Positions 9,396 to 19,311 of a stretch of DNA of 64,000 bases are shown piece after piece. The stretch spans positions 107,733 through 171,732 of the forward strand of contig NZ_JAHLPW010000007.1 in assembly GCF_018918075.1 (NCBI RefSeq), given 5' to 3'. Every line of letters starts with the position of its first letter. Position 1 is the first letter of the stretch. Under the pieces are notes generated by a model that saw nothing but the letters and a program-made list of their open reading frames with translations, did not search any database and was not told where the DNA came from. This stretch comes from Virgibacillus sp. MSJ-26 (GTDB taxonomy: Bacteria; Bacillota; Bacilli; Bacillales; Amphibacillaceae). A program made the position numbers and the translations under genes.

Positions 9396-9542
9396 TTAAC
9401 AAATTGCTGCACCGACGATAATGAGCAAAATGAACAATACAACAATCAAAGAAAAACCTCTGCCAAAACCAAACGCTGGTCTAGTAACTGGCTCTGCATA
9501 ACTATACCCACCACAACAGCATCCAAATTGATTTCCAGACAT
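9396..9542 (-). CDS. YjcZ-family sporulation-type small membrane protein
   Basis: A 48-residue protein starting MSGNQFGCCCGGYSYAEP and ending in the family signature FSLIVVLFILLIIVGAA, a single transmembrane helix. The family is named for Bacillus YjcZ; members are typically made in sporulating cells. A cluster of three consecutive Cys before a Gly-rich linker is present. GGGAGG lies 8 bases before the ATG. Its neighbour at 9602-9715 is a paralogue with its own ribosome site, so they may be co-transcribed. Confidence 0.85.
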   Translation of the reverse strand: MSGNQFGCCCGGYSYAEPVTRPAFGFGRGFSLIVVLFILLIIVGAAIC

Positions 9543-9601
9543 ACAGTAACCTCCCTTATATTACTAGATGTAAAAGCACCTTAAATATTTTACTTCACTG
9601 A

Positions 9602-9715
9602 TTAATATCTGAATCCACCCACATAAGATGAACCTACAATAATTAGTAGAATAAACAGTACGACTACAAAAGCAAAACCTCCACTGTAACCCTCTTTCCC
9701 TTTTGTTTCACTCAT
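9602..9715 (-). CDS. YjcZ-family sporulation-type small membrane protein
   Basis: A 37-residue protein with a charged start (MSETKGKEGYSGG) followed by the family helix FAFVVVLFILLIIVGSSY and a short YVGGFRY tail. AGGAGGTG lies 9 bases before the ATG. Together with 9396-9542 it forms a tandem pair of paralogues. Localisation to a spore or forespore membrane is known for the family; the individual role is unknown. Confidence 0.83.
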   Translation of the reverse strand: MSETKGKEGYSGGFAFVVVLFILLIIVGSSYVGGFRY

Positions 9716-9834
9716 GCAACATGGCACCTCCTTAGGTCCTTTACTCACTATCAATATATGTTAAATGCTCAACTTTGGGAGGATTATTAAACGTTAATTT
9801 AACAAATGGGTTGTCACCTATTGATTAACTCAAA

Positions 9835-10614
9835 CTACTCCTTAATTTGAGCTATTTCCTCAGAAGAAATAGCAAGCAGCTCTTTTGATTTCAGATCATT
9901 TTTCTCCAGATATTTCTTGACCAAGTAATAACCAACAGCATAACCCGCCATTTTTGGGTAAAAAGACCTCCCATACAATATTATTTGATGTCTATGGTGG
10001 TGTTTTGGAAGTCGACTTCCTGGCAAAATAAACCGTTGCCACATTTTCTTGAGTTCATCATTAGAATAATATGTTGTCCATTTCGCTGTGCATTTTTCTC
10101 CTAATTGTTCTAGTACTGCAGTTTCAGCTAAGCCCTCAAGAATTATCGTATCTAACAACACATAGTCATCTTCATCTTTTTCATATTTCGTTAAGCGACA
10201 CGTATGATTGTATTCATGCGTAAATAAAGCATGAATTTCACTTTCCGAGTTGTGTGGCGAAACAAATAGAAATAACTTATCAGCGAAAGCTAACCCCGAT
10301 TTACCGTTAAAGTTTCGATGGAGACCGCGTTTTTTTGGGTCTGCTGGAAAAATGAAAATAGGTACGTCAGGTCCATCCCACTTTTTCTTTAACTCTAATT
10401 CACATTTTCTTACTGTTTTCCATATGTTATTCTCTCGCAATTTTTCTATTAACCTTTCCACTCCCTCTAATGGATTTTCGTACATGCCATGCATTGCTAA
10501 GTGTTGATAAATTTCATTTGAAGAAAAGCCCATAAAATTCTTTTCTAATTTCTTACATATTTTCAAAGGGCTATTCCAAGATTCCAGCCATTTATCTGTA
10601 CGAATAACGCTCAT
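9835..10614 (-). CDS. DUF2268-domain predicted Zn-dependent protease (YjaZ-like)
   Basis: A 259-residue cytoplasmic protein with a metallopeptidase motif HEYNH (FTHEYNHTCRL, about residue 140) and a downstream Glu in LEGLAETAVLEQLG that could be the third zinc ligand. The C-terminal GYAVGYYLVKKYLEK segment is typical of DUF2268 proteins. ATG 10614 follows GGAGG by 7 bases; the frame can be extended six codons upstream without a ribosome site. A second HExxH protein of related layout occurs at 52936-53763 in the mobile element. The substrate is unknown. Confidence 0.85.
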   Translation of the reverse strand: MSVIRTDKWLESWNSPLKICKKLEKNFMGFSSNEIYQHLAMHGMYENPLEGVERLIEKLRENNIWKTVRKCELELKKKWDGPDVPIFIFPADPKKRGLHRNFNGKSGLAFADKLFLFVSPHNSESEIHALFTHEYNHTCRLTKYEKDEDDYVLLDTIILEGLAETAVLEQLGEKCTAKWTTYYSNDELKKMWQRFILPGSRLPKHHHRHQIILYGRSFYPKMAGYAVGYYLVKKYLEKNDLKSKELLAISSEEIAQIKE

Positions 10615-10778
10615 GCCACCACCTCCATACACTCCTATCTATATTGTATGTTTTTTAAAAAGGAGTGGAACAATCCGTTTAAACTTATTTTCAATTAACC
10701 CTATTTATAGGGCACCTACCTTTTCATAGAATCAATGCGACGAATAATATATAACAGAGAATAAATGAAGGAGGTTTT

Positions 10779-11045
10779 ATGCGTATGTTTTCTCTCGGTC
10801 CGCAGCGATCACCTGGTCTGCCTAAATCATCAAGACCATCCCGGTCATTTAGATCTCATTCTTTAATCCAACCACCAAAACAATTGAATCATCAACAAAA
10901 AAATGAAAGTCATCCAAGTTTGTTATCCATGTTCCAAACATCTGAAGGAAAGATTGATTTTGATAAAATTTCTGGCACAGTTGAACAAATACGTGGACTT
11001 TATGGAACATTCAGTCCTATGTTATCCAGATTTATAAAGAGATGA
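10779..11045 (+). CDS. Small basic protein, possibly YppG-like
   Basis: An 88-residue protein with a Pro/Ser/Arg-rich disordered first half (RSPGLPKSSRPSRSFRS) and an ordered C-terminal half (FQTSEGKIDFDKISGTVEQI, then RGLYGTFSPMLSRFIKR). The FxTxxGKIDFDK block with a following amphipathic helix resembles Bacillus YppG/VrrA-like proteins; I hold the family call loosely. GGAGG lies 5 bases before the first ATG. The gene is monocistronic with a hairpin downstream. Confidence 0.7.
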   Translation: MRMFSLGPQRSPGLPKSSRPSRSFRSHSLIQPPKQLNHQQKNESHPSLLSMFQTSEGKIDFDKISGTVEQIRGLYGTFSPMLSRFIKR

Positions 11046-11134
11046 CATTTAACAGTATGGATGAGTTTACTCAGTATTTTTAACAACTTTAGAGCCAGTA
11101 AGCGTAATTGTCATTGGCCTAGTGGCTTTTATTT

Positions 11135-11164
11135 GAATTGAGTTATTTAGAAATAACTCAATTC
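11135..11164 (+). terminator. 14-bp perfect hairpin downstream of the 10779 gene
   Basis: GAATTGAGTTATTT and its exact complement are separated by only two bases and followed by ATCTTTCTT. It lies upstream of kynU and probably insulates the two transcription units. Confidence 0.65.
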
Positions 11165-11312
11165 ATCTTTCTTCACCTACAATATTAGAGGTAATCTTAA
11201 ACTTGTCTCAACATTGACACACTTCTCCTCGCATATTATCATTTCAATAACTATTAAAAAGATATTTTGATTCAAAGAACTTAATCACATGCCTCCCGAA
11301 AGGATGGAAATC

Positions 11313-12587
11313 ATGACATTTAATACTGAACTAAAATATGCACAACAATTAGATTCAGAGGATAAATTAAAAAATTTTAGAAATGAATTTTATCTTAAAG
11401 AAGATAGCATTTACATGGACGGGAATTCCCTCGGCCTCCTTAGTAAACGTGCTGAACAATCAACACTTGCTCTACTTGAATCATGGAAAGAACATACCAT
11501 TGATGGCTGGACTGACGGGGAGCACCCCTGGTTTTTCTTATCAGAAACACTCGGGGGAAGTATGGCGACATTAATTGGAGGGAAGAAGGAAGAAGTTATT
11601 GTAACAGGATCCACTACCGTTAACTTACATCATCTTGTCTCAAGCTTTTACCAACCAGAAGGAAAGCGAACAAAAATTTTAGCGGATACACTTAATTTTC
11701 CGAGTGATATTTATGCATTAAAGGCACAGCTCAAGTTAAAAGGTTATGACGACAGCCATCTTATCCAAGTCGAAAGTAAGGATGGCCATTTGCTTGATGA
11801 AGAAGACATTATTAAAGCCATGACAGAAGACGTTGCACTCATTGTCTTACCAAGTGTCCTTTATCGCAGCGGGCAGATTCTAGATATGGAAAAGTTGACG
11901 TCGGCTGCACATGAACGGGGCATAAAAATTGGCTTCGATCTATGCCATTCGATTGGCGCATTACCTCATGATTTGCATGAGTGGGGTGTTGACTTTGCTT
12001 TTTGGTGTACATATAAACATTTAAATGGTGGACCTGGTAGTGTTGGGGCATTGTTTTTACATGAGAAACATTTTGGTGTTGAACCTGGTCTTGCGGGTTG
12101 GTTCAGTTCAAATAAAGAGGAGCAATTTGATATGGAACATACCTTAACCCATGCTGGAGATGCGGGTGCATTTCAAATTGGCACTCCACATGTTCTCAGT
12201 GCAGCACCACTTCTTGGGGCACTTGAGTTATTTAATGAAGCGGGGATTAAAAGTGTCCGGGAAAAGTCCTTGCAATTAACTGATTATATGATGAACTTAA
12301 TCAAACATGAACTGAGTGAGTTTGATTTTGAAATTCGTAATCCAATTGATCCAAAACAGAGGGGCGGACATGTTTATCTAGAGCATGCTGAAGCTGCCCG
12401 AATTTGTAAAGCTCTAAAAATGCATGGCGTCATTCCTGACTTTCGTATGCCTAGTGGTATCCGCCTCGCCCCGGTCGCTTTATATAATTCTTTTGAAGAT
12501 GTCTATCATTGTGTGCAAGTTTTAAAGACAATTATGGAAAATAAAGAATACGAGCAGTTCGAAAATGAAAGGAACATTGTATCATAA
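11313..12587 (+). CDS. kynU: Kynureninase
   Basis: A PLP enzyme that cleaves kynurenine to anthranilate and alanine (or 3-hydroxykynurenine to 3-hydroxyanthranilate). The length, 424 residues, fits the family. The substrate/cofactor region [11 protein letters not shown] is near residue 30, and the PLP-lysine motif [13 protein letters not shown] is near residue 230. LAGWFS and the C-terminal [19 protein letters not shown] are family blocks. ATG 11313 was chosen over 11289 because AAAGGATGG lies just upstream. Its stop overlaps the kynB start (TAATG). It is first gene of the kynUBA operon. Confidence 0.96.
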   Translation: MTFNTELKYAQQLDSEDKLKNFRNEFYLKEDSIYMDGNSLGLLSKRAEQSTLALLESWKEHTIDGWTDGEHPWFFLSETLGGSMATLIGGKKEEVIVTGSTTVNLHHLVSSFYQPEGKRTKILADTLNFPSDIYALKAQLKLKGYDDSHLIQVESKDGHLLDEEDIIKAMTEDVALIVLPSVLYRSGQILDMEKLTSAAHERGIKIGFDLCHSIGALPHDLHEWGVDFAFWCTYKHLNGGPGSVGALFLHEKHFGVEPGLAGWFSSNKEEQFDMEHTLTHAGDAGAFQIGTPHVLSAAPLLGALELFNEAGIKSVREKSLQLTDYMMNLIKHELSEFDFEIRNPIDPKQRGGHVYLEHAEAARICKALKMHGVIPDFRMPSGIRLAPVALYNSFEDVYHCVQVLKTIMENKEYEQFENERNIVS

Positions 12588-13225
12588 TGACAAATTGGAT
12601 TGATATTTCACAACCACTAAATAATACATTAGCACACTGGCCGGGCGATACTGCTTTCCATTACGATACACCACTTACGAAAGATAAAACTGGTTCGGTC
12701 AATATCGGTCGTATTCAGACTAGCACACATGTCGGTACACATGTTGATGCACCTTTTCATTATTTAAATGAAGGTGAAAGAATTATAGATTTAGAACTAG
12801 GACGGTTTGTCGGTAGGTGTCAGGTGGTTGATATGGGGCATGCGCAGGCAATCAATGAACAGGCACTTAAAGGCAAGGATATTTCACAAACTGAGCGTTT
12901 ATTAATTCGCACGTCTTTACCTAATCGGCCGGATCGATTTCCTAGTGAGGTTACACCAATTACACCGGACGGTGCTGCGTATATGGCGTCTCTTGGTGTT
13001 AAGCTTGTCGGAATTGATTCACCATCAGTTGACCCTGTGACGAGCAAAGAGCTGCCTGGCCACCACGCACTCAATAGCCATAATATTTATATTTTGGAAA
13101 ATGTGATGCTTGACGGTGTCACGGAAGGTCATTATGAACTCATCGCCCTGCCATTACCACTTGAAGAAGCAGATGGTAGTTTAGTTCGCGCCATTATTAA
13201 ACCAATTGAGGGGGACAACAAATGA
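12587..13225 (+). CDS. kynB: Kynurenine formamidase (arylformamidase)
   Basis: Hydrolyses N-formylkynurenine to kynurenine and formate, the middle step between KynA and KynU. A 212-residue cyclase-family protein with the metal-binding HxGTHxDxPxH signature ([11 protein letters not shown], about residues 48-58) and a second conserved block GIDSPSVDP plus [15 protein letters not shown]. The start overlaps the kynU stop by one base; the stop overlaps the kynA start (ATGA). Formate is a by-product here and formate dehydrogenase is encoded 17 kb away, but I see no direct link. Confidence 0.95.
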   Translation: MTNWIDISQPLNNTLAHWPGDTAFHYDTPLTKDKTGSVNIGRIQTSTHVGTHVDAPFHYLNEGERIIDLELGRFVGRCQVVDMGHAQAINEQALKGKDISQTERLLIRTSLPNRPDRFPSEVTPITPDGAAYMASLGVKLVGIDSPSVDPVTSKELPGHHALNSHNIYILENVMLDGVTEGHYELIALPLPLEEADGSLVRAIIKPIEGDNK

Positions 13226-14070
13226 CTGATGAATACGAATATAAAGCTTTTAAAAATGAAAAAACAATCCACACTGATTTCAAGGAGAAAATGACTTACA
13301 GTGATTATCTCGGACTCGATACATTACTAACGAGCCAACATCGTCTAAGCGACCATCACGATGAAATGTTATTTATTATCGTTCACCATGTCAGTGAATT
13401 ATGGATGAAATTAATTTTACACGAGATCCAGTCAGCGATTCATGATATTCAAGGCGGTCACTTTTCTTCATCCTTTAAAAAATTAGCTCGTGTCTCACAA
13501 GTACAAACACAATTAAAAGATGTCTGGAACGTGCTTGCCACTTTAACACCGAGTGAGTACATTGAATTTCGTGATTTTCTAGGCCAAGCATCCGGATTTC
13601 AATCCTATCAAAATCGCTTGATTGAATTCGCTCTAGGTTATAAAACAAAACATGTCTTGAAAATCTATGAGAAGGATCATGAGCTACATAAGAGAATTGA
13701 AAAAGCCTACCACGCACCCAGTATCTATGACGTCTCCATACAAGCCTTGGCAAAAGCAGGACTACCCATTGACGATGCAGTCCTAAATCGTGATGTCACA
13801 ACACCACATCACCCAAATGAAAGTGTGAAACAAGCTTGGATGACGGTCTATAAAAACGTAGATAAGTACTGGGAGCTATACGAACTAGCAGAAGAACTCG
13901 TCGACATTGAAGATTTATTCCAACAATGGCGCTTCAGACACATGAAAACCGTAGAACGAATTATCGGCTTCAAAAAAGGCACAGGAGGCTCAGGCGGCGT
14001 ACGCTATCTAAAAAAAGTTCTCGACCAATACTTCTTCCCCGAACTCTGGGAACTAAGAACAGAACTATAG
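13222..14070 (+). CDS. kynA: Tryptophan 2,3-dioxygenase
   Basis: A haem dioxygenase that opens the indole ring of tryptophan to give N-formylkynurenine. 282 residues. Family landmarks are [13 protein letters not shown] near the start, [20 protein letters not shown] with the distal His region, [13 protein letters not shown], and [20 protein letters not shown] carrying the proximal haem His near residue 240. Last gene of kynUBA; a REP hairpin begins immediately after its TAG. Together the operon degrades tryptophan to anthranilate. Confidence 0.96.
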   Translation: MTDEYEYKAFKNEKTIHTDFKEKMTYSDYLGLDTLLTSQHRLSDHHDEMLFIIVHHVSELWMKLILHEIQSAIHDIQGGHFSSSFKKLARVSQVQTQLKDVWNVLATLTPSEYIEFRDFLGQASGFQSYQNRLIEFALGYKTKHVLKIYEKDHELHKRIEKAYHAPSIYDVSIQALAKAGLPIDDAVLNRDVTTPHHPNESVKQAWMTVYKNVDKYWELYELAEELVDIEDLFQQWRFRHMKTVERIIGFKKGTGGSGGVRYLKKVLDQYFFPELWELRTEL

Positions 14071-14100
14071 TGGGACGTGGGGACAGGCACGCTGTCCCAG
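14071..14100. repeat. REP element 1, directly after the kynA stop
   Basis: TGGGACGT then GGGGACAGGCACGCTGTCCC: a 7-bp hairpin GGGACAG/CTGTCCC with loop GCACG. It begins at the base after the kynA stop codon and may serve as its terminator. Same family as the copies at 14183, 15186 and 22518. Confidence 0.85.
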
Positions 14101-14177
14101 TTTGCTCTATTTCTTTGGGGGAAATCAACATACTAGCCGAATTCCACCATTCAAGTTTATACAATCATTTTCTATAC

Positions 14178-14978
14178 TTATCGGGATCGGGACGCCGTGC
14201 CTGTCCCTCCGTCCCTTCCTGCTCTTCCTATGACGCTTTTGGATATGCCTGTTACTCGGGCTAGTTGGCGGATGGATACTCCTTCTAGTTCTCTTAAGCT
14301 AGCTAGGATTTCGTCTCTTTTTTCTTTTTTCATTTGCTGAATGAGGCTCGCTCTGGGAAACCCTAATTTTGCTAAGTATTTCTTTATTTCCTGGTCGGAC
14401 TTTTTTATTCGAGTAGTAATTTCTAGGCATTTATCGTTATTTTTCTGTTGCATATAATTGATATAAAGCTCTATAGCCTCTTCTTTAATAGAGGAAAATA
14501 ATTGGAGACCAAACTCAATATCAACCAAGTCTCTTCCAAAAATATACTCTTGTGCACTTGTCCACTTACATTTAAACACATTACTTTCTATTTTTGCTTT
14601 TACCGGGTTCTGATGAATATATCTTAAGACAGTTAAAAAATACCGCTTATCTTCGACATTCTCACTTTTAAATCTCTCTTGAAACAAATGTCCTGTTCGT
14701 TCGTATTTTGCGTTGTACCAATGTACATAACTTGAACAAATTCTTTTCATTGACTCAGACACACTTTCCTCTTCAGATTCGCCCCATAGCAAATGAATAT
14801 GATTATCCATCAAACAATAACTGTATATCTTATATTTGCTAATCTCCTTATACCTCGTTAGCGTATCTAAAAATCTTTGTCTATCATTATCTTCCTCGAA
14901 TATGGTCTGTTGATTTACACCTCTCATAATAATATGGTATATTCCATTGCGGCTTTTCTTCCTTGCTTTTCTAACCAT
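14178..14978 (-). CDS. REP-associated tyrosine transposase (RAYT, Y1_Tnp/IS200-like)
   Basis: An HUH-type single-strand DNA transposase, 266 residues. N-terminal block RKKSRNGIYHIIMRGVNQQ, the HUH pair in MDNHIHLLW (about residue 60), SYVHWYNAKYERTGHLFQER with the catalytic Tyr region, and RYIHQNPVKAKI. The C-terminal helix-turn-helix-like part (SIRQLARVTGISKSVIGR) resembles a DnaA/HTH tail. ATG 14978 follows GAGGTGG; the longer frame lacks a ribosome site. REP copies flank it at 14071, 14183 and 15186. Its own C-terminus, RDGGTGTASRSR, is encoded by one of these REPs. Confidence 0.92.
   Translation of the reverse strand: MVRKARKKSRNGIYHIIMRGVNQQTIFEEDNDRQRFLDTLTRYKEISKYKIYSYCLMDNHIHLLWGESEEESVSESMKRICSSYVHWYNAKYERTGHLFQERFKSENVEDKRYFLTVLRYIHQNPVKAKIESNVFKCKWTSAQEYIFGRDLVDIEFGLQLFSSIKEEAIELYINYMQQKNNDKCLEITTRIKKSDQEIKKYLAKLGFPRASLIQQMKKEKRDEILASLRELEGVSIRQLARVTGISKSVIGRAGRDGGTGTASRSR
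14183..14215. repeat. REP element 2, overlapping the 3' end of the RAYT gene
   Basis: GGGACGCCGTGCCTGTCCC followed by TCCGTCCC, in inverse orientation to REP 1. It supplies the last dozen codons of the transposase gene before its TAA at 14178. Confidence 0.85.
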
Positions 14979-15183
14979 TGGTAAATACCACCTCAAAAGT
15001 ATTTTCGCACCATAGAATGTAAGTAATCTAGTAAACAAAAAATACTGAATACTAATGAGGTTGTCAACATGTGAAAAAGCCATAAATGGAATCTAAACCG
15101 AGTAGATTTAACGTTTTCCACGCAGTCTTCGTCAATTTTTCAGCGATATTTGTAGTGAAGATTCTAAGAATGATAGTTTCTTA

Positions 15184-15954
15184 TTAAGGGGACAGCGTGC
15201 CTGTCCCCTTGTCCCAGTTTGGTAAAATGAGTACTTCTACTCTTCTATTTTTTGCTCGGTTTTTCTTATTGTTATTTTTAGAGACTGGGCGATGTTCACC
15301 GAATCCTTTGGAGCTGAATTTGGTTGGGTCTAAATCATCGTTTGCTGCTAGAATAAGAGTCATGAAGTTTATTGCTCGCATGGCACTTAGCTCCCAGTTG
15401 GAGGAAAAGTCTGCATTATGAATTGGTTGGTCATCTGTATGCCCACTAACAACAATCTGGCGAGGCGGGTCTGCATAAAGTAGTGTTGACATTTCTTCAG
15501 CAATTTGTTTTCCGTTTTTATTCACACTGGCACTGCCGGAGTCAAATGAGATATCATTTAAAATTGTAACGAGTAACCCTTCATCTGTAAGTTTCGTATC
15601 CAAAACTTCAGATAGTTTGTTTTCTGTAATATAATTATTAATTTTTTCTTGAAGTGCCTGTAATTCGCTTACCTCAACAACTTCACTATCTACTTCTGAT
15701 TCAGCCTCTCTTTGTTCACTTTTTATTTCTTCATCTGGGTTATCAATCATGCTGCCACTTTCTCCGGGTATCCCTTCATTATTCCTGAACTCACTCTTAA
15801 ACACTTGTGACATTTCCTTGTACTTTTGGGCATCTATTTCACTCATGGCAAATAGTACTATAAAAAGAGCAGCTAATAATGTTAATAAATCTGAATAAGG
15901 TAGTAGCCATGATTCATTAATCTTTGAACTTTTATTACGCTTCTTTCTTTTCAT
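15184..15954 (-). CDS. motB: Flagellar stator protein MotB
   Basis: Stator ion-channel and peptidoglycan anchor; 256 residues. A basic N-terminus leads into one transmembrane helix with the ion-binding Asp (LLPYSDLLTLLAALFIVLFA, about residues 18-37). A charged linker precedes an OmpA-like peptidoglycan-binding domain (VVSGHTDDQPIHNADFSSNW, then NRRVEVLILP). Its start lies inside the end of motA (20-base overlap). Odd feature: the C-terminal tail NWDKGTGTLSP is encoded by a REP hairpin, so the natural end has been replaced or extended. Ion type (H+ or Na+) cannot be decided safely. Confidence 0.93.
   Translation of the reverse strand: MKRKKRNKSSKINESWLLPYSDLLTLLAALFIVLFAMSEIDAQKYKEMSQVFKSEFRNNEGIPGESGSMIDNPDEEIKSEQREAESEVDSEVVEVSELQALQEKINNYITENKLSEVLDTKLTDEGLLVTILNDISFDSGSASVNKNGKQIAEEMSTLLYADPPRQIVVSGHTDDQPIHNADFSSNWELSAMRAINFMTLILAANDDLDPTKFSSKGFGEHRPVSKNNNKKNRAKNRRVEVLILPNWDKGTGTLSP
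15186..15217. repeat. REP element 3, overlapping the 3' end of motB
   Basis: AAGGGGACAG / CTGTCCCCTT: a perfect 10-bp hairpin with loop CGTGC at 15186-15210, then GTCCCA. It contains the motB stop codon edge and encodes the last residues of MotB. Confidence 0.87.
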
Positions 15955-16732
15955 TGGCCCCCTCCTGTTCCACTTTTAAAATAGAATTAGATGGAAGGTA
16001 TGAATATAATTTATCTTTAACAACTTGCGGCGATTCTCCGTTCGCAATTGATAATAAACCTTCTGTCATAATCATTTTGACTAGCGCCTCATTCTCAGAC
16101 TTTTCTTTTAGTTTATTCGCAAACGGATGCCAGAGGACGTAACCTGAAAAAATCCCTAGTAATGTCGCAACAAACGCAGCAGAAATAGCTTTTCCTAAGG
16201 CTTCCACATCTTCCATATTACCGAGAGCTGCAATCAATCCAATGACTGCTCCTAATACCCCTAGAGTTGGTGCATATGTACCGGCTTGTGTAAAAATTGA
16301 GACCCCTTTTTGATGCCTCTGTTCCATGGCATCAATTTTTTCTAACATGACTTCTTTAACAAAATCAGGTGATTGTCCGTCGACAATTAACTGTAATCCC
16401 GAAACTAAAAAAGGATCATTGATGTTATTCAACTGTCCTTCAAGCCATAACAGGCCTTCTTTACGCGTAACGTCAGCCCACTCTTCAAATTGTGTAATAA
16501 CTTCTTTATAGTCTTGATTCTTTTCTTTCGTAAATATTATTTTAAATAGTGCCGGAATATTTTTAAGTGTGCTCATTGGAAAAGCAATACAAACTGAAGC
16601 AGCGGTTCCTAAAAAAATAATAACTAATGCTGCTGGATTAATTATGGCTACTGGGCTGACTCCTTTTAGAAACATCCCAAGACTAATTGTAATCAGTCCC
16701 AGTAGTAATCCAATACTTGATCCCTTGTCCAT
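15935..16732 (-). CDS. motA: Flagellar stator protein MotA
   Basis: Membrane stator component that couples ion flow to rotor torque; 265 residues, very close to recalled B. subtilis MotA. Four membrane segments: about residues 5-22, 30-50, 150-172 and 180-203. The cytoplasmic loop has the charged EEWADVTRKEGLLWLE segment, and TYAPTLGVLGAVIGLIAAL plus AISAAFVATLLGIFSGYVLW are the diagnostic helix 3/4 motifs. GGAGG precedes the start. It overlaps motB, forming a two-gene operon downstream of the MCP gene. Confidence 0.95.
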   Translation of the reverse strand: MDKGSSIGLLLGLITISLGMFLKGVSPVAIINPAALVIIFLGTAASVCIAFPMSTLKNIPALFKIIFTKEKNQDYKEVITQFEEWADVTRKEGLLWLEGQLNNINDPFLVSGLQLIVDGQSPDFVKEVMLEKIDAMEQRHQKGVSIFTQAGTYAPTLGVLGAVIGLIAALGNMEDVEALGKAISAAFVATLLGIFSGYVLWHPFANKLKEKSENEALVKMIMTEGLLSIANGESPQVVKDKLYSYLPSNSILKVEQEGANEKKEA

Positions 16733-16793
16733 TTTCCAACCTCCAAATCAATAATAATTCATATGTGTCGAACGCTCATTTTTTCAACAACAT

Positions 16794-16844
16794 GAAGAAA
16801 CTGCAGAAGCTTATTCTTACCATCTGTGTTTCTGCAGTCTCTTC
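16794..16844. terminator. Hairpin between the MCP gene and motA
   Basis: GAAGAaACTGCAGA pairs with TCTGCAGTcTCTTC (one mismatch) across a 23-base loop. A TTCTTATATAAAATTTTTT tract follows on the + side, whereas the minus side is less T-rich. It may weaken read-through from the chemotaxis genes into motAB. Confidence 0.5.
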
Positions 16845-16864
16845 TTATATAAAATTTTTTTAGC

Positions 16865-18901
16865 TTACAATTTGAACTGATTGACCAACTCAGATAGTCC
16901 CTCGGCAAGTTTTGCAAGGTCTTTGGAGCTCGTTGAAACTTCCTCCATGGAAGCACTAATTTGCTGTGCAGAGGCTGATGTTTCTTCAACACCTGCTGCT
17001 GACTCTTCTGAAATAGCTGCTATTTCTTGGATAGAGCCATTCATCTGCTGACCGCTTGACGCAATATGGTTTAAACTAGAAGAAATTGACGTTACATTTT
17101 TAACCATGTATTTTACAGCTTGATTGATTCCCTCGAGTTTATCGCTTGTTGCTTCTATTTGACTTGTGCCTTGTTCAACTTGTTCGTATCCACTTTGAAG
17201 TGATTTTGCAACAATACTAGACTCGTTTTGAATGCTCGTGACGATATCTGTAATATCTGTAACTGAATTTGATACTTGTTCAGCAAGTTTTCTCACTTCA
17301 TCAGCGACAACTGCAAATCCTTTGCCGTGTTCGCCGGCTCGAGCTGCCTCTATCGCTGCGTTGAGTGCCAGGAGATTTGTTTGATCGTTGATGTCTTGAA
17401 TAACTGACACTAACTTGGTGATTTTTTGTGAATGATCATCAAGTCCCTGAACTTTTTCAACGGCGTCCTGAACGATGTGATCAATTTTCTTCATTTGTCC
17501 TTTGGAAGCATCCATTAATTCGCTGCCTTCATTGGTAATATCTAATACTTTATCCGTACTTTTTTGGATATCTACACCATTACTGTTGGCGTCATCAATA
17601 TCTTTTGTGAATTGTTGCATGGTTGCTGATAAGTCACTAGCCGTGCTTGCTTCTGTTTCTGACCCTGAAGCAAGTTCTTCCATTGTGAAGGAGACTTGTT
17701 CGGCTCCTTCTTTCACTTCATTAGCTGATTGCGTTAGTTCTTCACTCTGGCTAGATACCGTTTCAGAAACGACGCTTATCTGACCGAGCAATTCTCGCAT
17801 ATTATTATTTAAGTTATTTGTTGCTGTAACGAGTTGACCTGTTTCATCTTTTGATGATGTTTCTAACGGTTCCTGACTCAAGTCACCATCTGCAATAGCT
17901 TTCATGCGATTCATAACAAATCTAATCGGTTTTGTTATATTCCGTGCAGTGACTACTGAAACAATGATGGCCAAGATTAAGACGATAACAAAAGCAATCA
18001 AGATCGGTACAAAAACACCACGCGCTTGTTTTTCAAAGTCTTTTAATTGGGCGGTTCCAGCGACAATCCAGTCTGTCGTCGGATTTTTGACAAATCCTGC
18101 GATTCTTTCATCACCGTCCAACTCGTAGTCGATCAGACCCTGTTCTCCTTTATTCATCATCATTTGGTAGAAATCCGCATCTGATTGATCTTCCCCAATT
18201 AACTTTTTATCGGGATGGGCAAGGAACTTACCAGTATTATCAATAACGACTGCGAAACCAGAATCACTAATTTTCACGTTGTCAATCATATCGGTCAGTG
18301 TATCCACCAGAATATCCGTAGCCACAACACCAGCTAATTTGTTACCTTTGTAATAGGCCTTTGAGGCAGTTACGATGAGATTTCCTGATGTTGCATCGGA
18401 ATAAGGTTCAGTCCATACAATGTCTCCATCCGCTTCAACGGCATTTTGGTACCAAGTCCTATCCGTGGCATTGTAGTCATTATTCTTTTCAGTTACAGGA
18501 TAATCAATCATATCTCCATCAACTGTGCCAATATATAGTGATATTGCAGATGGTGTGGTTTCCTGCGTCTCTTTAAAAGCTTGCAGCAATTCGTCTTTAT
18601 CATCTGCTTCATAATTAATGAGAAGATCATTATTTGAAAAACGTTCCAATACGCCGCTTATATTTGAGAAAAACATTTCAAACGTATCGTTCATGCTAAT
18701 CATTTGGCTTTCAACATTTTTTGTGAGTTCTTCTGTTGTGTTGCTCACACTAAACTTAAAGCTGACAACGGAAATAATTCCTCCTGTTAAAATAATCAAG
18801 ATTAAAAAAGGAATTAATATTTTATTTTGCAACGAGTTTTTATAAATGTTGCCTAATTTGAATGATCTCTTTTCTTGTCGTTTTTTATCAGTACTTTTCA
18901 T
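16865..18901 (-). CDS. Methyl-accepting chemotaxis protein with extracellular dCache sensor
   Basis: A 678-residue chemoreceptor. Transmembrane helix 1 is at about residues 28-50. The extracellular double-Cache-like ligand domain (about 55-295) includes [19 protein letters not shown] and [21 protein letters not shown]2 is at about 300-320, then HAMP ([20 protein letters not shown]). The cytoplasmic coiled coil has the universal hairpin tip [20 protein letters not shown]. No ribosome site of quality precedes ATG 18901, so translation may be weak. The ligand is not predictable. It lies in the che cluster directly after cheY. Confidence 0.94.
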   Translation of the reverse strand: MKSTDKKRQEKRSFKLGNIYKNSLQNKILIPFLILIILTGGIISVVSFKFSVSNTTEELTKNVESQMISMNDTFEMFFSNISGVLERFSNNDLLINYEADDKDELLQAFKETQETTPSAISLYIGTVDGDMIDYPVTEKNNDYNATDRTWYQNAVEADGDIVWTEPYSDATSGNLIVTASKAYYKGNKLAGVVATDILVDTLTDMIDNVKISDSGFAVVIDNTGKFLAHPDKKLIGEDQSDADFYQMMMNKGEQGLIDYELDGDERIAGFVKNPTTDWIVAGTAQLKDFEKQARGVFVPILIAFVIVLILAIIVSVVTARNITKPIRFVMNRMKAIADGDLSQEPLETSSKDETGQLVTATNNLNNNMRELLGQISVVSETVSSQSEELTQSANEVKEGAEQVSFTMEELASGSETEASTASDLSATMQQFTKDIDDANSNGVDIQKSTDKVLDITNEGSELMDASKGQMKKIDHIVQDAVEKVQGLDDHSQKITKLVSVIQDINDQTNLLALNAAIEAARAGEHGKGFAVVADEVRKLAEQVSNSVTDITDIVTSIQNESSIVAKSLQSGYEQVEQGTSQIEATSDKLEGINQAVKYMVKNVTSISSSLNHIASSGQQMNGSIQEIAAISEESAAGVEETSASAQQISASMEEVSTSSKDLAKLAEGLSELVNQFKL

Positions 18902-18935
18902 TTTATATTCACGCTTTCGTTTTAATGTGATTTCA

Positions 18936-19293
18936 CTAGACTAATTTTCCAACAGCTTCTTTAATTCGCTCTCGTGTAAATGGTTTGACGATAAAGTCTT
19001 TTGCTCCTGCTTTAATGGCGTCCAACACCATGCTCTGTTGCCCCATTGCTGAGCACATCACAATATTTGCCTTTGGGTTTATTTCCATAATTCCTTTGAC
19101 TGCTGCAACGCCGTCCATCTCAGGCATCGTAATATCCATGGTCACAAGGTCTGGTTTTAAATCTTTATATTTTTCTATCGCATCTAATCCATTTTTCTGC
19201 TTCTCCGACAATGTCATGTCCTAGTTCCTCAAGATTATGTTTAAGCTGCATACGCATAAATGCTGCATCATCAGTAATAAGTACTCTCGCCAT
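18936..19293 (-). pseudogene. cheY: CheY response regulator, frameshifted by an extra base
   Basis: The intact protein would be MARVLITDDAAFMRM... to ...EAVGKLV, a single receiver domain that binds the motor switch when phosphorylated. The conserved DD pair, phospho-acceptor Asp (LVTMDITMPEMDG), Ser/Thr switch region (MCSAMGQQ) and Lys (FIVKPF) are all present. The frame breaks at an A5 run (plus-strand T5, 19192-19196), where one fewer A would restore GEAENGLDAIEKYKD. The ribosome site (AAGGAGGAT) before ATG 19293 is intact. Either a recent mutation or a homopolymer error; the rest of the cluster is undamaged, which favours an error. Confidence 0.88.
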
Positions 19294-19311
19294 TACCATA
19301 TCCTCCTTGGA

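Noticed and set aside
13926..14264. 112-residue plus-strand frame at the kynA end
   Set aside because: Overlaps kynA in another frame and continues through the REP elements; no start signal.
14178..15217. Classical insertion sequence with terminal inverted repeats around the RAYT
   Set aside because: The flanking GGGAC repeats are REP hairpins also found far away at selB, so they are not element-specific ends. RAYTs are normally not bounded by IS ends.
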